Positions 41,399-51,400 are shown, counted from the first letter of the stretch. The stretch is DNA of 64,000 nucleotides from Rhizobium leguminosarum (GCF_001679785.1 NZ_CP016286.1:1054001-1118000), one strand, 5' to 3'. Numbers and translations are program-made. Notes: generated by a model not told the origin, from the letters alone.

Positions 41399-41678
41399 GT
41401 CAACGCCGCTGGAGAGCCTTCACAAACATCATCTACCCTGACGCCGCCACGGCGGATCGGACGGATGTTATGCGCTTCAACTTCGGTTTTATGGGATGTT
41501 CCGCCGCAAAATCGCGACAGGCTTTGCGGGTGGAAAACATCAGGTAACAAAACTGTGCATGGCCGCATTCATTTGATTCGCGATGATTTTTTTCACGTCT
41601 GGGGTATTCTAAGGTCGTGGTGATTCGGATGAACGCTCCACACCATCCGGTCGTTGTTTTGGAATAACGGGGATAGAT
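41399..41678. other. Spacer between pcm-like and popZ
   Basis: 280 nt without a credible gene. It holds the popZ promoter; the start codon is preceded by GGGGATAGAT. No tolC gene is present here. Confidence 0.5.
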
Positions 41679-42548
41679 ATGGCTCAGCCAAGTGTAGCGC
41701 GTGAACCGTCCATGGAAGAAATTCTGGCGTCCATCCGCCAGATCATCGAAAGCAATGAGCCCGGCGCCGGCAAGGCGATTTCCGCATCCCTGCCGCCGGT
41801 CTACGGCGCCGACGAGGAAGACAATGGCTCCGAAATTCATCTGACGGTCGACGATACCTATGCCGGCGTGGAATTTCCCGAGCCGGTCATGCGCTCCTCC
41901 GATCCGCGTTTCGTCGCCGCCAATTCGGCCGGCACCGCCCCCGAAGCAGAAGTGCCGGCCCGCGCTCTGTCGCTTGCCGATGTCGCCGCCCGCGTGCGCG
42001 CCGCCTCCGAGCGCAGCGCTGTGCAGGCCGGTCAGGCTCTGCGTGAAATTCCGAGCGGCTTCCGTCAGCCCGAACCGCAGTCGGCTGTGATGCCGGAACC
42101 GCCGCGCGCCGCGGCACCGCAGCCGCAGCCGCCACAGCCTGTTTTCCCGGATGCCGCGGCGTCCATTCAGCATGTTGCGATCCAGCAGCCGGCCGAGCCG
42201 ATGTTTACCGAAACGCAAAGGCTTGCCGTCGCCGAGCCTGCGCCTGCCGTCGAAGCAGCGCTGCCGGCGATGGAACCCGCTCAGTCGTCGACCGAGCGTT
42301 TCCTGCCGAGCGTTATGGACGAGGTCCAGCCGACGCTGCTTTCGGAGGGCGCTGGCCTGCAGATCAGCCGCTCCTTCGAGGAGCTTGCCGCTGCGATCGA
42401 CGGTGCCGAGCGCCGCTCGCTGGACGAGATTGCTGAGGACATGCTTCGCCCGATGCTGCGCGAATGGCTCGATGATAATCTGCCGACACTGGTCGAGCGG
42501 TTAGTGCGCGAGGAAATCGAGCGCGTGGCGCGCGGTCCGCGCCGCTGA
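41679..42548 (+). CDS. popZ: Pole-organising protein PopZ (DUF2497)
   Basis: Cytoplasmic scaffold that forms a polar microdomain and, in alpha-proteobacteria, anchors chromosome segregation and cell-cycle proteins. The 289-residue protein shows the diagnostic N-terminal helix 'EPSMEEILASIRQIIESNE', a long Pro/Ala/Glu-rich linker (about residues 45-215), and the C-terminal helical oligomerisation segment 'SLDEIAEDMLRPMLREWLDDNLPTLVERLVREEIERVARG'. It is followed by a terminator and then valS, a neighbour pair conserved in rhizobia. Confidence 0.95.
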   Translation: MAQPSVAREPSMEEILASIRQIIESNEPGAGKAISASLPPVYGADEEDNGSEIHLTVDDTYAGVEFPEPVMRSSDPRFVAANSAGTAPEAEVPARALSLADVAARVRAASERSAVQAGQALREIPSGFRQPEPQSAVMPEPPRAAAPQPQPPQPVFPDAAASIQHVAIQQPAEPMFTETQRLAVAEPAPAVEAALPAMEPAQSSTERFLPSVMDEVQPTLLSEGAGLQISRSFEELAAAIDGAERRSLDEIAEDMLRPMLREWLDDNLPTLVERLVREEIERVARGPRR

Positions 42549-42565
42549 TCGGATTGCTTTTTCCT

Positions 42566-42600
42566 GAAAAGCCGCTCCGGTCTCCGGGGCGGCTTTTTTA
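42566..42600 (+). terminator. Intrinsic terminator after popZ
   Basis: Arms AAAAGCCGCTCCG and CGGGGCGGCTTTT (one G-U pair) followed by a T-run. Confidence 0.9.
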
Positions 42601-42663
42601 TTGACTTGGCCGTGACCATCCTATTTACAAACGCCACCCTCGAACCTCGAAATTGGTCAGAAA

Positions 42664-45507
42664 ATGCTCGACAAGACCTATGATTCCGCTGCCGTCGAAC
42701 CGAAAATCGCCGCGATATGGGATGAGGCGGACGCTTTCCGCGCTGGCGCGAACGCCAGGCCCGGAGCCGAGACCTTCACCATTGTGATCCCGCCGCCGAA
42801 TGTCACCGGTTCGCTACACATGGGCCACGCGCTGAACAATACGCTGCAGGACATCCTGGTGCGCTTCGAGCGCATGCGCGGCAAGGACGTGCTCTGGCAG
42901 CCGGGCATGGACCACGCCGGCATCGCCACGCAGATGGTCGTCGAGCGCAAGCTGATGGAACAGCAGCTGCCGGGCCGCCGCGACATGGGCCGCGAAGCCT
43001 TCATCGACAAGATTTGGGAGTGGAAGGCGGAATCGGGTGGCCTGATCTTCAACCAGCTGAAGCGTCTTGGTGCGTCATGCGACTGGTCGCGCGAACGTTT
43101 CACCATGGACGAAGGCCTGTCGAAGGCGGTTATCGAGGTTTTCGTCGCCCTCTACAAGGAAGGTCTGATCTACAAGGACAAGCGCCTGGTCAATTGGGAT
43201 CCGAAGCTGCTGACGGCGATTTCCGATATCGAAGTCGAGCAGCACGAGGTCAAGGGCAATCTCTGGCACCTGCGCTATCCGCTGGAAAAGGGCGTAACCT
43301 ACCAATACCCGATTGCATTCGATGAGGAAGGCAAGCCGACCGAATTCGAGACGCGCGATTATGTGGTCGTCGCAACGACACGCCCGGAGACCATGCTGGG
43401 CGATACCGGTGTTGCCGTCAATCCGAAGGACGAACGCTATCAGGGCATTGTCGGCAAGCATGTCATTCTGCCGATCGTCGGCCGCAGAATTCCGATCGTT
43501 GCTGACGATTATGCCGATCCGGCTGCCGGCACCGGCGCGGTGAAGATAACGCCCGCGCACGATTTCAACGACTTCGACGTCGGCAAGCGCGCAGGTCTTC
43601 GCGTCATCAATATCATGAATGGCGACGGCACGATCACCATCAAGGACAATGAGGACTTTCTTGAAGGTCTCGACAATCCGGCGGCGTTGCACGGCGCCTG
43701 GGACCGCCTGGAAGGGCAGGACCGCTTCTATGCGCGCAAGGTCATCGTCGAGATTTTCGAAGAGGCGGGCCTCGTCGACAAGATCGAGCCGCACAAGCAC
43801 ATGGTCCCGCACGGCGACCGCGGCGGCGTGCCGATCGAACCGCGGCTGACCGAACAGTGGTACGTCGATGCAAAGACGCTCGCCGAACCGGCGATCGCCT
43901 CGGTCCGCGAAGGTCGCACCAGGATGGTGCCGAAGAGCTGGGACAAGACCTATTACGAATGGATGGAAAACATCCAGCCCTGGTGTGTCTCCCGTCAGCT
44001 CTGGTGGGGTCACCAGATCCCCGCCTGGTACGGCCCGGACGGCCAGGTCTTCGTCGAAAAGACCGAGGAAGAGGCGCTGCAGGCGGCGATCCAGCATTAC
44101 CTTTCGCACGAGGGGCCGATGAAAGCCTATGTCGAGGACCTGCTTGAAAACTTCAAGCCGGGCGAAATACTGACGCGTGACGAGGACGTGCTCGACACGT
44201 GGTTCTCCTCAGCACTCTGGCCTTTCTCGACGCTCGGCTGGCCGGGCGAGACGCCCGAACTGGCGCGTTATTACCCGACCAACGTTCTCGTCACCGGCTT
44301 CGATATCATCTTCTTCTGGGTTGCCCGCATGATGATGATGGGCCTGCACTTCATGAAGGATGAGGACGGCGAACCCGTCGAGCCCTTCCAGACCGTCTAT
44401 GTCCACGCGCTGGTGCGCGACAAGAATGGGCAGAAGATGTCGAAATCGAAGGGCAACGTCATTGATCCCCTCGAACTGATCGACGAATACGGCGCCGACG
44501 CGCTGCGGTTTACCCTGGCGATCATGGCGGCGCAGGGCCGCGACGTGAAGCTCGATCCGGCCCGCATCGCCGGCTACCGCAATTTCGGCACCAAGCTCTG
44601 GAATGCCACGCGCTTCGCCGAAATGAACGGCGCAAGAAGCGACCCGCATTTCGTGCCCGAAGCCGCCGAGCTCACCATCAATCGCTGGATCCTGACGGAA
44701 CTTGCCCGTACGGAACGTGACGTTACGGAAGCACTCGAAGCCTTCCGCTTCAACGATGCTGCCGGCGCGCTCTACCGCTTCGTCTGGAACGAGGTCTGCG
44801 ACTGGTATCTTGAACTGTTGAAGCCGGTCTTCAATGGTGAGGACGAGGGCGCCAAGGCGGAAGCCCAGGCCTGCAGCGGCTATATTCTCGAAGAGATCTA
44901 CAAGCTGCTGCATCCCTTCATGCCCTTCATGACCGAAGAGCTTTGGGCCCATACCGCAGGCGAGGGCAAAGAGCGCGACACATTGGTCTGCCACGCCGAA
45001 TGGCCGGCGCCGTCTTATGCCGATGACGGGGCCGCCGACGAAATCAACTGGCTGATCGACCTCGTCTCCGGCATCCGCTCGGTGCGCGCTGAAATGAATG
45101 TGCCGCCATCGGCGACAGCCCCGCTTGTCGTCGTCAAGGCCAACAACCTGACGCGGGAACGGCTGTTCCGCCACGACGTCGCCATCAAGCGCCTTGCGCG
45201 CGTCGAGGCGATATCGCTGGCTGACGATGCGCCCAAGGGTGCCGCGCAGATCGTCATCGCCGAGGCCACCATTTGCCTGCCGCTCGGCAATCTGATCGAC
45301 CTTTCCGCCGAAAAGACTCGTCTCGAAAAAGCGATTGCCAAGATGGAGGGCGAGATCTCCCGCATCGACGGAAAGCTCTCCAACGAGAAGTTCGTCGCCA
45401 ACGCCAATCCCGAAGTGGTCGAGGCCGAGCGTGATCGCCTCGAGGAACTGAAGGGGCAGATCGCGAGCCTGAGGGTCGCTCTTTCCAGGGTGAGCGAAGC
45501 CGGGTAA
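42664..45507 (+). CDS. valS: Valyl-tRNA synthetase
   Basis: Class I aminoacyl-tRNA synthetase charging tRNA-Val, 947 residues. The HIGH-type motif is 'PPPNVTGSLHMGHAL' near residue 45 and the KMSKS loop is 'GQKMSKSKGNVIDP' near 590. The CP1 editing domain includes 'TTRPETMLGDTGVAV' and 'KITPAHDFNDFDVGKR'. The C-terminal coiled-coil arm is 'DLSAEKTRLEKAIAKMEGEISRIDGKLSNEKFVANANPEVV'. Length and motifs are complete. Monocistronic with a terminator downstream. Confidence 0.98.
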   Translation: MLDKTYDSAAVEPKIAAIWDEADAFRAGANARPGAETFTIVIPPPNVTGSLHMGHALNNTLQDILVRFERMRGKDVLWQPGMDHAGIATQMVVERKLMEQQLPGRRDMGREAFIDKIWEWKAESGGLIFNQLKRLGASCDWSRERFTMDEGLSKAVIEVFVALYKEGLIYKDKRLVNWDPKLLTAISDIEVEQHEVKGNLWHLRYPLEKGVTYQYPIAFDEEGKPTEFETRDYVVVATTRPETMLGDTGVAVNPKDERYQGIVGKHVILPIVGRRIPIVADDYADPAAGTGAVKITPAHDFNDFDVGKRAGLRVINIMNGDGTITIKDNEDFLEGLDNPAALHGAWDRLEGQDRFYARKVIVEIFEEAGLVDKIEPHKHMVPHGDRGGVPIEPRLTEQWYVDAKTLAEPAIASVREGRTRMVPKSWDKTYYEWMENIQPWCVSRQLWWGHQIPAWYGPDGQVFVEKTEEEALQAAIQHYLSHEGPMKAYVEDLLENFKPGEILTRDEDVLDTWFSSALWPFSTLGWPGETPELARYYPTNVLVTGFDIIFFWVARMMMMGLHFMKDEDGEPVEPFQTVYVHALVRDKNGQKMSKSKGNVIDPLELIDEYGADALRFTLAIMAAQGRDVKLDPARIAGYRNFGTKLWNATRFAEMNGARSDPHFVPEAAELTINRWILTELARTERDVTEALEAFRFNDAAGALYRFVWNEVCDWYLELLKPVFNGEDEGAKAEAQACSGYILEEIYKLLHPFMPFMTEELWAHTAGEGKERDTLVCHAEWPAPSYADDGAADEINWLIDLVSGIRSVRAEMNVPPSATAPLVVVKANNLTRERLFRHDVAIKRLARVEAISLADDAPKGAAQIVIAEATICLPLGNLIDLSAEKTRLEKAIAKMEGEISRIDGKLSNEKFVANANPEVVEAERDRLEELKGQIASLRVALSRVSEAG

Positions 45508-45538
45508 GTTTCACCGGCCCCATTTGGTAAGTTATTTC

Positions 45539-45567
45539 AAAGACGCGCCCTCTGGCGGCGCGTCTTT
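45539..45567 (+). terminator. Intrinsic terminator after valS
   Basis: Arms AAAGACGCG and CGCGTCTTT around an 11-nt GC-rich loop; the T-run is short. Confidence 0.82.
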
Positions 45568-45905
45568 CGTCGTTCTGTGCGCATGCGATTCGCGCCTGAA
45601 AACGGCTGATTTCAGGCGCGCAGCCTGTGGATTGTGGCTGAACGGCCATCCAGCGGGCGAAAACTGCCACTGTTGTCGGATTGATACAGCTTCTGCAATG
45701 TTTGGAATGAAAACCCAAAAGATCAGCTGAAATTCGATAAGTCTGGAATAAAATTTTATTAACCAGGTTTTTTGACGTGTCCGTCAATCTCTTTACGTAA
45801 GTTAGCCGCTGCAATGCTGGGAGCGTTGCCGTGGCGCGCGTTGCCATGTCACGCGAACACTTACTACAGTGGGGTCACATCAATTGCTGGAGTGGGGGAG
45901 ACACA
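45568..45905. other. Promoter region of the OmpP1/FadL gene
   Basis: 338 nt with no gene seen. The part after 45700 is AT-rich (for example TAAAATTTTATTAACCAGG), which is typical of a strong promoter region. Confidence 0.5.
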
Positions 45906-47186
45906 ATGGCATCTCGTAGGTTTTCCAAGGGCATAACATCGGTCGTTCTTCTTTCGTCGCTTGCATCGCCGTCCTTCGCCGGCGGTCTGGAGCGCGGCGG
46001 ATACAATATCGATCAGCTGTTCGACACGTCGCCTTTCTCGTTTCAGTCCGGTGTGACCTACGTCACACCGAAGCGCAAGCTGAAGGACGTCCGTGACACG
46101 GACACGTCGACATCTCCAGGCGGTGGCAATCTGAACAGCCGTCCAAACACCGCTGACGATACCTCAAATTACACCATCCCTTATATCGGCTTTAAGGCTG
46201 GTTTTGGCGATGCAATCGACTGCCTGGTCGACTATTCGGAGCCCTTCGGCGGGCATACCGACCCCGGTCTCAACTGGGCCGGCGCCAACAATAACATCGA
46301 GACAGAGATCAAAACCCGCAACTATGGCGGCACCTGCTCCTATCGTTTTGATGTCGGCCCCGGGCAGCTTCGCTTCATCGGCGGCGCTTTCTATCAGGAA
46401 GTCGAAGGCTTCAAGGAACGTCTGGTTTCAACCGTTCCGCTTCTGGTCGGTACCGGCAACGGCGTCGGCCGCCTCGATCTTGAAGATAGTGGCTGGGGCT
46501 GGCGCGCCGGTCTCGCCTACGAGATTCCGGAATATGCAATGCGAGCAAGCCTCGTCTATAACAGCCGTGTAAAATACGACAATCTGACTGGTACGGTGGA
46601 TCTGACGCAGGTGACCGCGCCATTCGCACCGCTGAATGGCGCTCCATACGGAAGGATCACGGACGTCTTTGGCTCTGCCGAAGCGCCGGATTCGCTTGAG
46701 CTTAAGCTGCAAAGCGGTATCGCTCCGGATTGGCTCGCCTTCGGATCAGTAAAATGGACGAACTGGAGTGTCTTGCAGTCTGTGCCTTTCTGCCCGAAGT
46801 CGACGAAGGGCTTGGTCGCCTGCACCTCCGGCGGTGCGACGGAGCTGACCTCGCTCGACCTTCTTTACCAGGACGGTTGGACGATCACCGGTGGTGTCGG
46901 CCACAAGTTCAACGAACAGTGGGCAGGTGCAGTCAGCCTCACCTGGGATCGCGGCACCAGCCAGGGCTATGGCGCGCAGACCGATAGCTGGACGCTGGGG
47001 CTCGGTGCAGCCTTCACGCCGACCGAACATATCGAATGGCGCGTCGCCGGTGCCGTGGGCGTGTTGACGAGCGGTTCGTCCGGCGTGGTGACCCAGAACG
47101 GCGTCACGTTTGGAGATGATGTCTCCTATTCCTTTGGCAACGATCTGGTTGCTGCGCTGTCGACGAGCCTAAAGGTCAAGTTCTAA
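45906..47186 (+). CDS. OmpP1/FadL family outer-membrane channel
   Basis: Beta-barrel protein for uptake of hydrophobic compounds such as fatty acids, 426 residues. The signal peptide MASRRFSKGITSVVLLSSLASPSFA is followed by 'GGLERGGYNIDQLFDTSPFSFQSGVTYVTPKRKL' (FadL N-terminal hatch region). Alternating barrel strands such as 'GWGWRAGLAYEIPEYAMRASLVYNSRVKYD', 'GWTITGGVGHKFNEQWAGAVSLTWDRG' and the final 'LVAALSTSLKVKF' ending in Phe, the outer-membrane insertion signal, are visible. The start at 45906 has GGGGGAG. Earlier in-frame starts (45831, 45846) would place the signal peptide internally. Confidence 0.93.
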   Translation: MASRRFSKGITSVVLLSSLASPSFAGGLERGGYNIDQLFDTSPFSFQSGVTYVTPKRKLKDVRDTDTSTSPGGGNLNSRPNTADDTSNYTIPYIGFKAGFGDAIDCLVDYSEPFGGHTDPGLNWAGANNNIETEIKTRNYGGTCSYRFDVGPGQLRFIGGAFYQEVEGFKERLVSTVPLLVGTGNGVGRLDLEDSGWGWRAGLAYEIPEYAMRASLVYNSRVKYDNLTGTVDLTQVTAPFAPLNGAPYGRITDVFGSAEAPDSLELKLQSGIAPDWLAFGSVKWTNWSVLQSVPFCPKSTKGLVACTSGGATELTSLDLLYQDGWTITGGVGHKFNEQWAGAVSLTWDRGTSQGYGAQTDSWTLGLGAAFTPTEHIEWRVAGAVGVLTSGSSGVVTQNGVTFGDDVSYSFGNDLVAALSTSLKVKF

Positions 47187-47206
47187 TTCCCCGATCTGAA
47201 GAATTG

Positions 47207-47236
47207 AGGAGCCCGGCAGTGCCGGGCTCTTCTTTA
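47207..47236 (+). terminator. Intrinsic terminator after the OmpP1/FadL gene
   Basis: Arms GAGCCCGG and CCGGGCTC with a 5-nt loop, followed by TTCTTTATT. Confidence 0.88.
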
Positions 47237-47239
47237 TTC

Positions 47240-47904
47240 GTGTCCGTTAATCATGCCATTTCCGGTCCCGTTTTGTGACGATTCAGCAACACATTTTTAC
47301 GACGTTTGGCGTATGGTGGTGGTGGGGCGAATTTGTCCATTTCCCGCCACAAAGAGGGCGCAGCGATATTTCCGGGTGAGGAATGGCAGGCGTACGGTGC
47401 GTGTAAATAGTAGCATGGGTCGATTTTTTTCCGGTAACATGAAGTCGTGCGGCGCGATTGGCGACAATCGTTTGATTGCGGCCGTTTCGCTTTCCGAACA
47501 AGGCTGTTCCGGCCGCCGATCCGACCTCGCGATGAGGTCGTCGATTCATGCATTGTGGTTATTTTCGACCCACTCAGCTGAGCAGCCCGGCCTTACCGAA
47601 AATGTCGATACCGCTTTCGTCACATTTACTGTTTACGAATGCGATAAAGGCGGGAAGGCGGATGCCGCACCTGCCGAAAGAGTGCCACAGAGCTTGCAGT
47701 CGAGCCATGCCGGGAGCCGGGTGGTTCTGAAGGATGGGCTGAGAATATCGCCTTTGAGAAAAGGCCAGTGGGCTGAATGCGACGCGGGTAAAGGAGCCAT
47801 GGAGCTCGCCGCGGGATCGCTCGCCTCGAAGAAATACATCCGCGGGATGCACGGCATGAGCGCCGTTGCCGCCTGCCTGGGATGAGCGAAAGAAATCGGT
47901 TGAA
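47240..47904. other. Long upstream region of exoR, no gene supported
   Basis: 665 nt. A 210-codon frame on the plus strand and a 100-codon frame on the minus strand are open, but neither has a plausible ribosome site, domain or signal, and the two overlap. The stretch probably contains the exoR promoter and an extended 5' region. Confidence 0.5.
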
Positions 47905-48702
47905 ATGGTGACGTCCGAGTTCAAACTGTTCAAATTCATGCTGGTGGGCATGTCTATAGCGCTGGCGCTGTCCGGTCCGTGCCGCGCATTCGACATCAAA
48001 GGTGGCGTCAGCAAGGAATCCGGACCCTTCGATCTCTTCAAGTTCGGCTTCAAGGCCTATAAGAACGGCCAGAAGGAAGAGGCGGTCGAAGCCTATAAAT
48101 ACGCCGCCGAAAAGGGGCACACCGGCTCGCGCTGGGCGCTCGCCAACATGTATGCCGATGGCGACGGTGTCACGCAGGATGATTTCGAAGCCTTCAAGAT
48201 CTACAGCGAGATCGCCCAGCAGGGCGTCGAACCCGGCTCGGAAGATACCGGCTTCTTCGTCAACGCGCTGCTCTCGCTCGCCAACTATTACAAGCACGGC
48301 ATCGCCGGCAGTCCGATCAGGACCGACCTCAGCCAGGCGCGCCAGCTTTATTTTCAGGTGGCTTCCACCTTTGGCGTGCCCGAGGCGCAGTTCCAGCTGG
48401 CGCAGATGATGCTGGCCGGCGAGGGTGGCAATTCCAGCCCGCAGCAGGCGAAGAAATGGCTGAACCAGGCCCGCAAGAGTGGCCATCCCGGCGCCATGGC
48501 GGTCTTCGGCAATATTCTTTTCGACGAAGGCCAGACGGCCCGTGGTCTGGCGCTGATGACGGCGGCACTCGACCGCTGCAAGCCCAAGGACTGCGGCTGG
48601 ATGGAAGCACTGCAGGAGCAGGCCTTCTCGGTTGCAAACGAGTCCGACCGCCGCACTGCGGTGTCGCTGTCGCACACGATCGCGAGCGGTTCGGACGATT
48701 GA
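47905..48702 (+). CDS. exoR: ExoR, periplasmic Sel1-repeat regulator of exopolysaccharide and motility
   Basis: In Sinorhizobium ExoR is exported and restrains the ExoS-ChvI two-component system, thereby controlling succinoglycan, flagella and symbiosis. The 265-residue protein has signal peptide 'KLFKFMLVGMSIALALSGPCRAF' and then 'DIKGGVSKESGPFDLFKFGFKAYKNGQKEEAVEAYKYAAEKGHTGSRWALANMYADGDGV', nearly the known ExoR sequence. Sel1-like repeats follow ('DLSQARQLYFQVASTFGVPEAQFQLAQMMLAGEGG', 'QQAKKWLNQARKSGHPGAMAVFGNILF'). The ATG at 47905 or the GTG at 47908 may start it. It is convergent with xthA (11-nt gap). Confidence 0.95.
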   Translation: MVTSEFKLFKFMLVGMSIALALSGPCRAFDIKGGVSKESGPFDLFKFGFKAYKNGQKEEAVEAYKYAAEKGHTGSRWALANMYADGDGVTQDDFEAFKIYSEIAQQGVEPGSEDTGFFVNALLSLANYYKHGIAGSPIRTDLSQARQLYFQVASTFGVPEAQFQLAQMMLAGEGGNSSPQQAKKWLNQARKSGHPGAMAVFGNILFDEGQTARGLALMTAALDRCKPKDCGWMEALQEQAFSVANESDRRTAVSLSHTIASGSDD

Positions 48703-48713
48703 GGTAGAAGGCC

Positions 48714-49505
48714 TCAGGCTGCGAAATCGAAATAGGCGATGACGGGCACGTGGTCGGACGGCTTTTCCCAGGCCCGCACATGTTTTTCGATCGCAGCCGA
48801 CGTCATCCGGTCGGCAGCTTCCGGCGACAGCAGCAGATGGTCGATGCGGATGCCGTTGTTCTTCGGCCAGGCGCCAGCCTGATAATCCCAGAAGGAATAG
48901 AACTGCGTCGCATCCGTCGTGGCGCGCACCGCATCCGTCAGGCCGAGATTTTCGAGCCTGCGAAACGCCGCCCGCGTCTGTGGCAGAAATAGTGCATCGT
49001 TTTCCCAAACCTTGGGATCGAAGCAGTCGTGCGGTTCCGGGATGACGTTGTAATCGCCGGCAAGGATCAGCATCTCCTCATAGGCCAGCCGTTCGGCGGC
49101 GAACGTGCGCAGGCGCTCCATCCAGGCGAGCTTGTAGGGATATTTCTCCGTTTCGACAGGATTGCCGTTGGGCAGGTAGATGCAGCAGACGCGCAGGATT
49201 CGCGTATCGGACAGAGTGAACGCCGCTTCGAGGAAACGCGCCTGTTCGTCCAGCGGATCGCCGGGCAGGCCGCGGTTCACTTCGAAAGGTGAACTCTTGG
49301 AGAGGATCGCCACGCCGTTGAAGCCCTTCTGGCCGTGCGTCTCGACGTGATAGCCGAGCGCCTCGATCTCCAGCCGCGGAAAACCCTCGTCGACCGTCTT
49401 GATCTCCTGCAGGCAGACGATATCCGGATCGGAATTCTTGAGCCATTGCGTGAGATTGTCGATGCGCGCCTTGACGCCGTTGATGTTCCAAGTCGCGATC
49501 TTCAT
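48714..49505 (-). CDS. xthA: Exodeoxyribonuclease III
   Basis: AP endonuclease and 3'-5' exonuclease of base-excision repair, 263 residues. The EEP fold motifs are 'KIATWNINGVKARI', 'DIVCLQEIKT' (metal Glu), 'GFNGVAILSK', 'CCIYLPNG', 'LILAGDYNVIPEPHDCFDP' (catalytic Asp/Asn) and 'IRIDHLLLSPE', with the closing 'KPSDHVPVIAYFDF' (catalytic His). Full length. Preceded on the same strand by the A-type Fe-S carrier gene but separated by a terminator. Confidence 0.96.
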   Translation of the reverse strand: MKIATWNINGVKARIDNLTQWLKNSDPDIVCLQEIKTVDEGFPRLEIEALGYHVETHGQKGFNGVAILSKSSPFEVNRGLPGDPLDEQARFLEAAFTLSDTRILRVCCIYLPNGNPVETEKYPYKLAWMERLRTFAAERLAYEEMLILAGDYNVIPEPHDCFDPKVWENDALFLPQTRAAFRRLENLGLTDAVRATTDATQFYSFWDYQAGAWPKNNGIRIDHLLLSPEAADRMTSAAIEKHVRAWEKPSDHVPVIAYFDFAA

Positions 49506-49570
49506 CTCTTCGCCCTGTTCGCTTCGTGCGCTTCTTTTATCGCGGTCTTTCGCCGCCGGACAAGACGATA

Positions 49571-49601
49571 AACCGGCCGGAAGGAATTCTTCGGCCGGTT
49601 T
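49571..49601 (-). terminator. Intrinsic terminator after the Fe-S carrier gene
   Basis: Arms AACCGGCCG and CGGCCGGTT around a short AATTC-centred loop, 27 nt past the stop, with A/T tracts at both edges. Confidence 0.78.
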
Positions 49602-49627
49602 GATGGGCAGTATGTGCGTTTAGACGT

Positions 49628-49960
49628 TCAGATCGAGAAACTGGTGCCGCAGCCGCAGCTTGCCACCGCGTTCGGGTTCTTGATCTGGAAGGATTGGCCA
49701 AGCAGATTGTCGACGAAGTCGATCTCGGAGCCCGCCATATAAACCAGCGAAAGGCTGTCGATCAGCACCTTGGCATCGTTCTTTTCGACGATGATGTCGT
49801 CGTCGGCGGCGCTGTCGGCAAGATCGAACTTGTAGGAAAAGCCCGAACAGCCGCCACCTTCGACAGAAACGCGCAAGGCGCTCTTGCCGGCTTCGGCGCC
49901 GACGATCGCAGCGATACGCTTTGCCGCGGCATCTGAAAGGGTTACACTCGTATCCGTCAT
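49628..49960 (-). CDS. erpA: A-type iron-sulfur cluster insertion protein
   Basis: HesB/IscA/ErpA family carrier of 110 residues that passes [Fe-S] clusters to target enzymes. The three conserved Cys are in 'SVEGGGCSGFSYKFDL' and the C-terminal 'AVASCGCGTSFSI'. The start at 49960 (MTDTSVTLSDAA) follows AGGAGG. The ErpA-like end 'SCGCGTSFSI' favours ErpA over IscA, but the symbol is by resemblance. Divergent from the dGTPase gene. Confidence 0.92.
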   Translation of the reverse strand: MTDTSVTLSDAAAKRIAAIVGAEAGKSALRVSVEGGGCSGFSYKFDLADSAADDDIIVEKNDAKVLIDSLSLVYMAGSEIDFVDNLLGQSFQIKNPNAVASCGCGTSFSI

Positions 49961-50182
49961 GTTTCCTCCTGCCGGGGTCAAGATCCGGAGAGAATGGGTT
50001 TTGGCACTTGAATGTTCAAATGCCTGATATCAAAGAAACTTACCATGATATTCGCGAAAAGGCGATGATGCGCCGAAGCGATTAGGAAAGCGCCTCTTTG
50101 CCGTTTCATCGGGCTATAGGTATGAAGAGCGTTAAGCGGCGTCAATGGGCAGATGCGGCAACATGCAGGATGACGGTGAAGA

Positions 50183-51400
50183 ATGACGATCGATACGCGT
50201 GCTTTGGGTTTCGGCAGCAGTGAGAGGGCGGTTTATGCGGCCGACCCCTGGACGACGCGCGGGCGGCTGTATCAGGAGGACGGAAGCCCGACGCGCTCCG
50301 ATTTCCAGCGCGACCGCGACCGCATCGTCCACACCACCGCCTTCCGCCGGCTGAAGCACAAGACCCAGGTCTTCATCGCCCAGGACGGCGATCATTACCG
50401 CACCCGGCTAACGCACACGATCGAAGTGGCGCAGATCGCCCGCGCGCTTGCCCGCGCCCTGAAGCTCGATGAGGATCTGGCCGAAGGCGTGGCGCTCGTG
50501 CACGATTTCGGCCATACGCCGTTCGGTCATACCGGCGAGGACGCGCTGCACGAGGTGCTGCTGCCCTATGGCGGCTTCGATCACAATGCCCAATCGCTGC
50601 GCATCGTGACCAAACTGGAGAGGCGTTATGCCGAATTCGACGGCATCAACCTGACCTGGGAAAGCCTCGAAGGTCTCGTCAAGCACAATGGTCCGCTTCT
50701 GACGGCTGATGGAGTCGGCACCCGCGGTCCCGTTCCGCAGCCGATCCTCGATTATTGCGAGCTGCACGATCTCGAGCTTGCAACCTATGCCAGCCTTGAA
50801 GCCCAGGTCGCGGCGATCGCCGACGACATCGCCTATAATACTCACGATATCGACGATGGCCTGCGCTCCGGCTACCTGACTTTCGACATGCTGGAGGAAA
50901 TCCCGTTTCTTGCCGGGCTGATGGCCGAGGTGAGGGCGCGATATCCGCATCTGGAGCCGAGCCGCTTCACCCATGAGATCATGCGCCGCCAGATTACTCG
51001 CATGGTCGAAGACGTGATCGGCGTGGCACAGCAGCGCCTGTCGCTCCTCCGCCCTGAGAATGCGGCCGACATCCGCGCTGCCGACCGGGTTATCGCCACC
51101 TTTTCCGAGGGAATGGCCGAGACCGACAGGCAGATCAAGGCCATGCTCTTCAAGCGCATATACCGCAATCCCGACATCATGCGCATCCGTGCCGGTGCCG
51201 CCCAGATCGTCACCGATCTCTTTGCCGCCTACATGGCCAATCCCAAGGAGATGCAAAGCCATTACTGGGTCGATCATATTGCCGGCCTGTCCGATGCGCC
51301 GAAGGCCCGCCATGTCGGCGATTATCTCGCCGGCATGACCGACACCTATGCCATCAGCGCCCACAGGCGGTTGTTTGACCACACTCCGGATTTGCGATAG
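50183..51400 (+). CDS. dgt: Deoxyguanosinetriphosphate triphosphohydrolase-like protein
   Basis: HD-domain phosphohydrolase of 405 residues that removes triphosphate from dNTPs. The family segments are '[38 protein letters not shown]', '[50 protein letters not shown]' (the HD metal motif is HDxGHxPFGHxGE), and '[24 protein letters not shown]'. This type-2 clade is close to Dgt but usually has broad or unknown substrate preference. It is 65 nt upstream of argS, a conserved pairing in rhizobia. Confidence 0.95.
   Translation: MTIDTRALGFGSSERAVYAADPWTTRGRLYQEDGSPTRSDFQRDRDRIVHTTAFRRLKHKTQVFIAQDGDHYRTRLTHTIEVAQIARALARALKLDEDLAEGVALVHDFGHTPFGHTGEDALHEVLLPYGGFDHNAQSLRIVTKLERRYAEFDGINLTWESLEGLVKHNGPLLTADGVGTRGPVPQPILDYCELHDLELATYASLEAQVAAIADDIAYNTHDIDDGLRSGYLTFDMLEEIPFLAGLMAEVRARYPHLEPSRFTHEIMRRQITRMVEDVIGVAQQRLSLLRPENAADIRAADRVIATFSEGMAETDRQIKAMLFKRIYRNPDIMRIRAGAAQIVTDLFAAYMANPKEMQSHYWVDHIAGLSDAPKARHVGDYLAGMTDTYAISAHRRLFDHTPDLR

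Noticed and set aside
47253..47885. 210-codon plus-strand ORF before exoR
   Set aside because: No ribosome site, no domain, odd composition with Cys and Arg scattered, and it overlaps an opposing open frame. It looks like a chance frame in GC-rich DNA.
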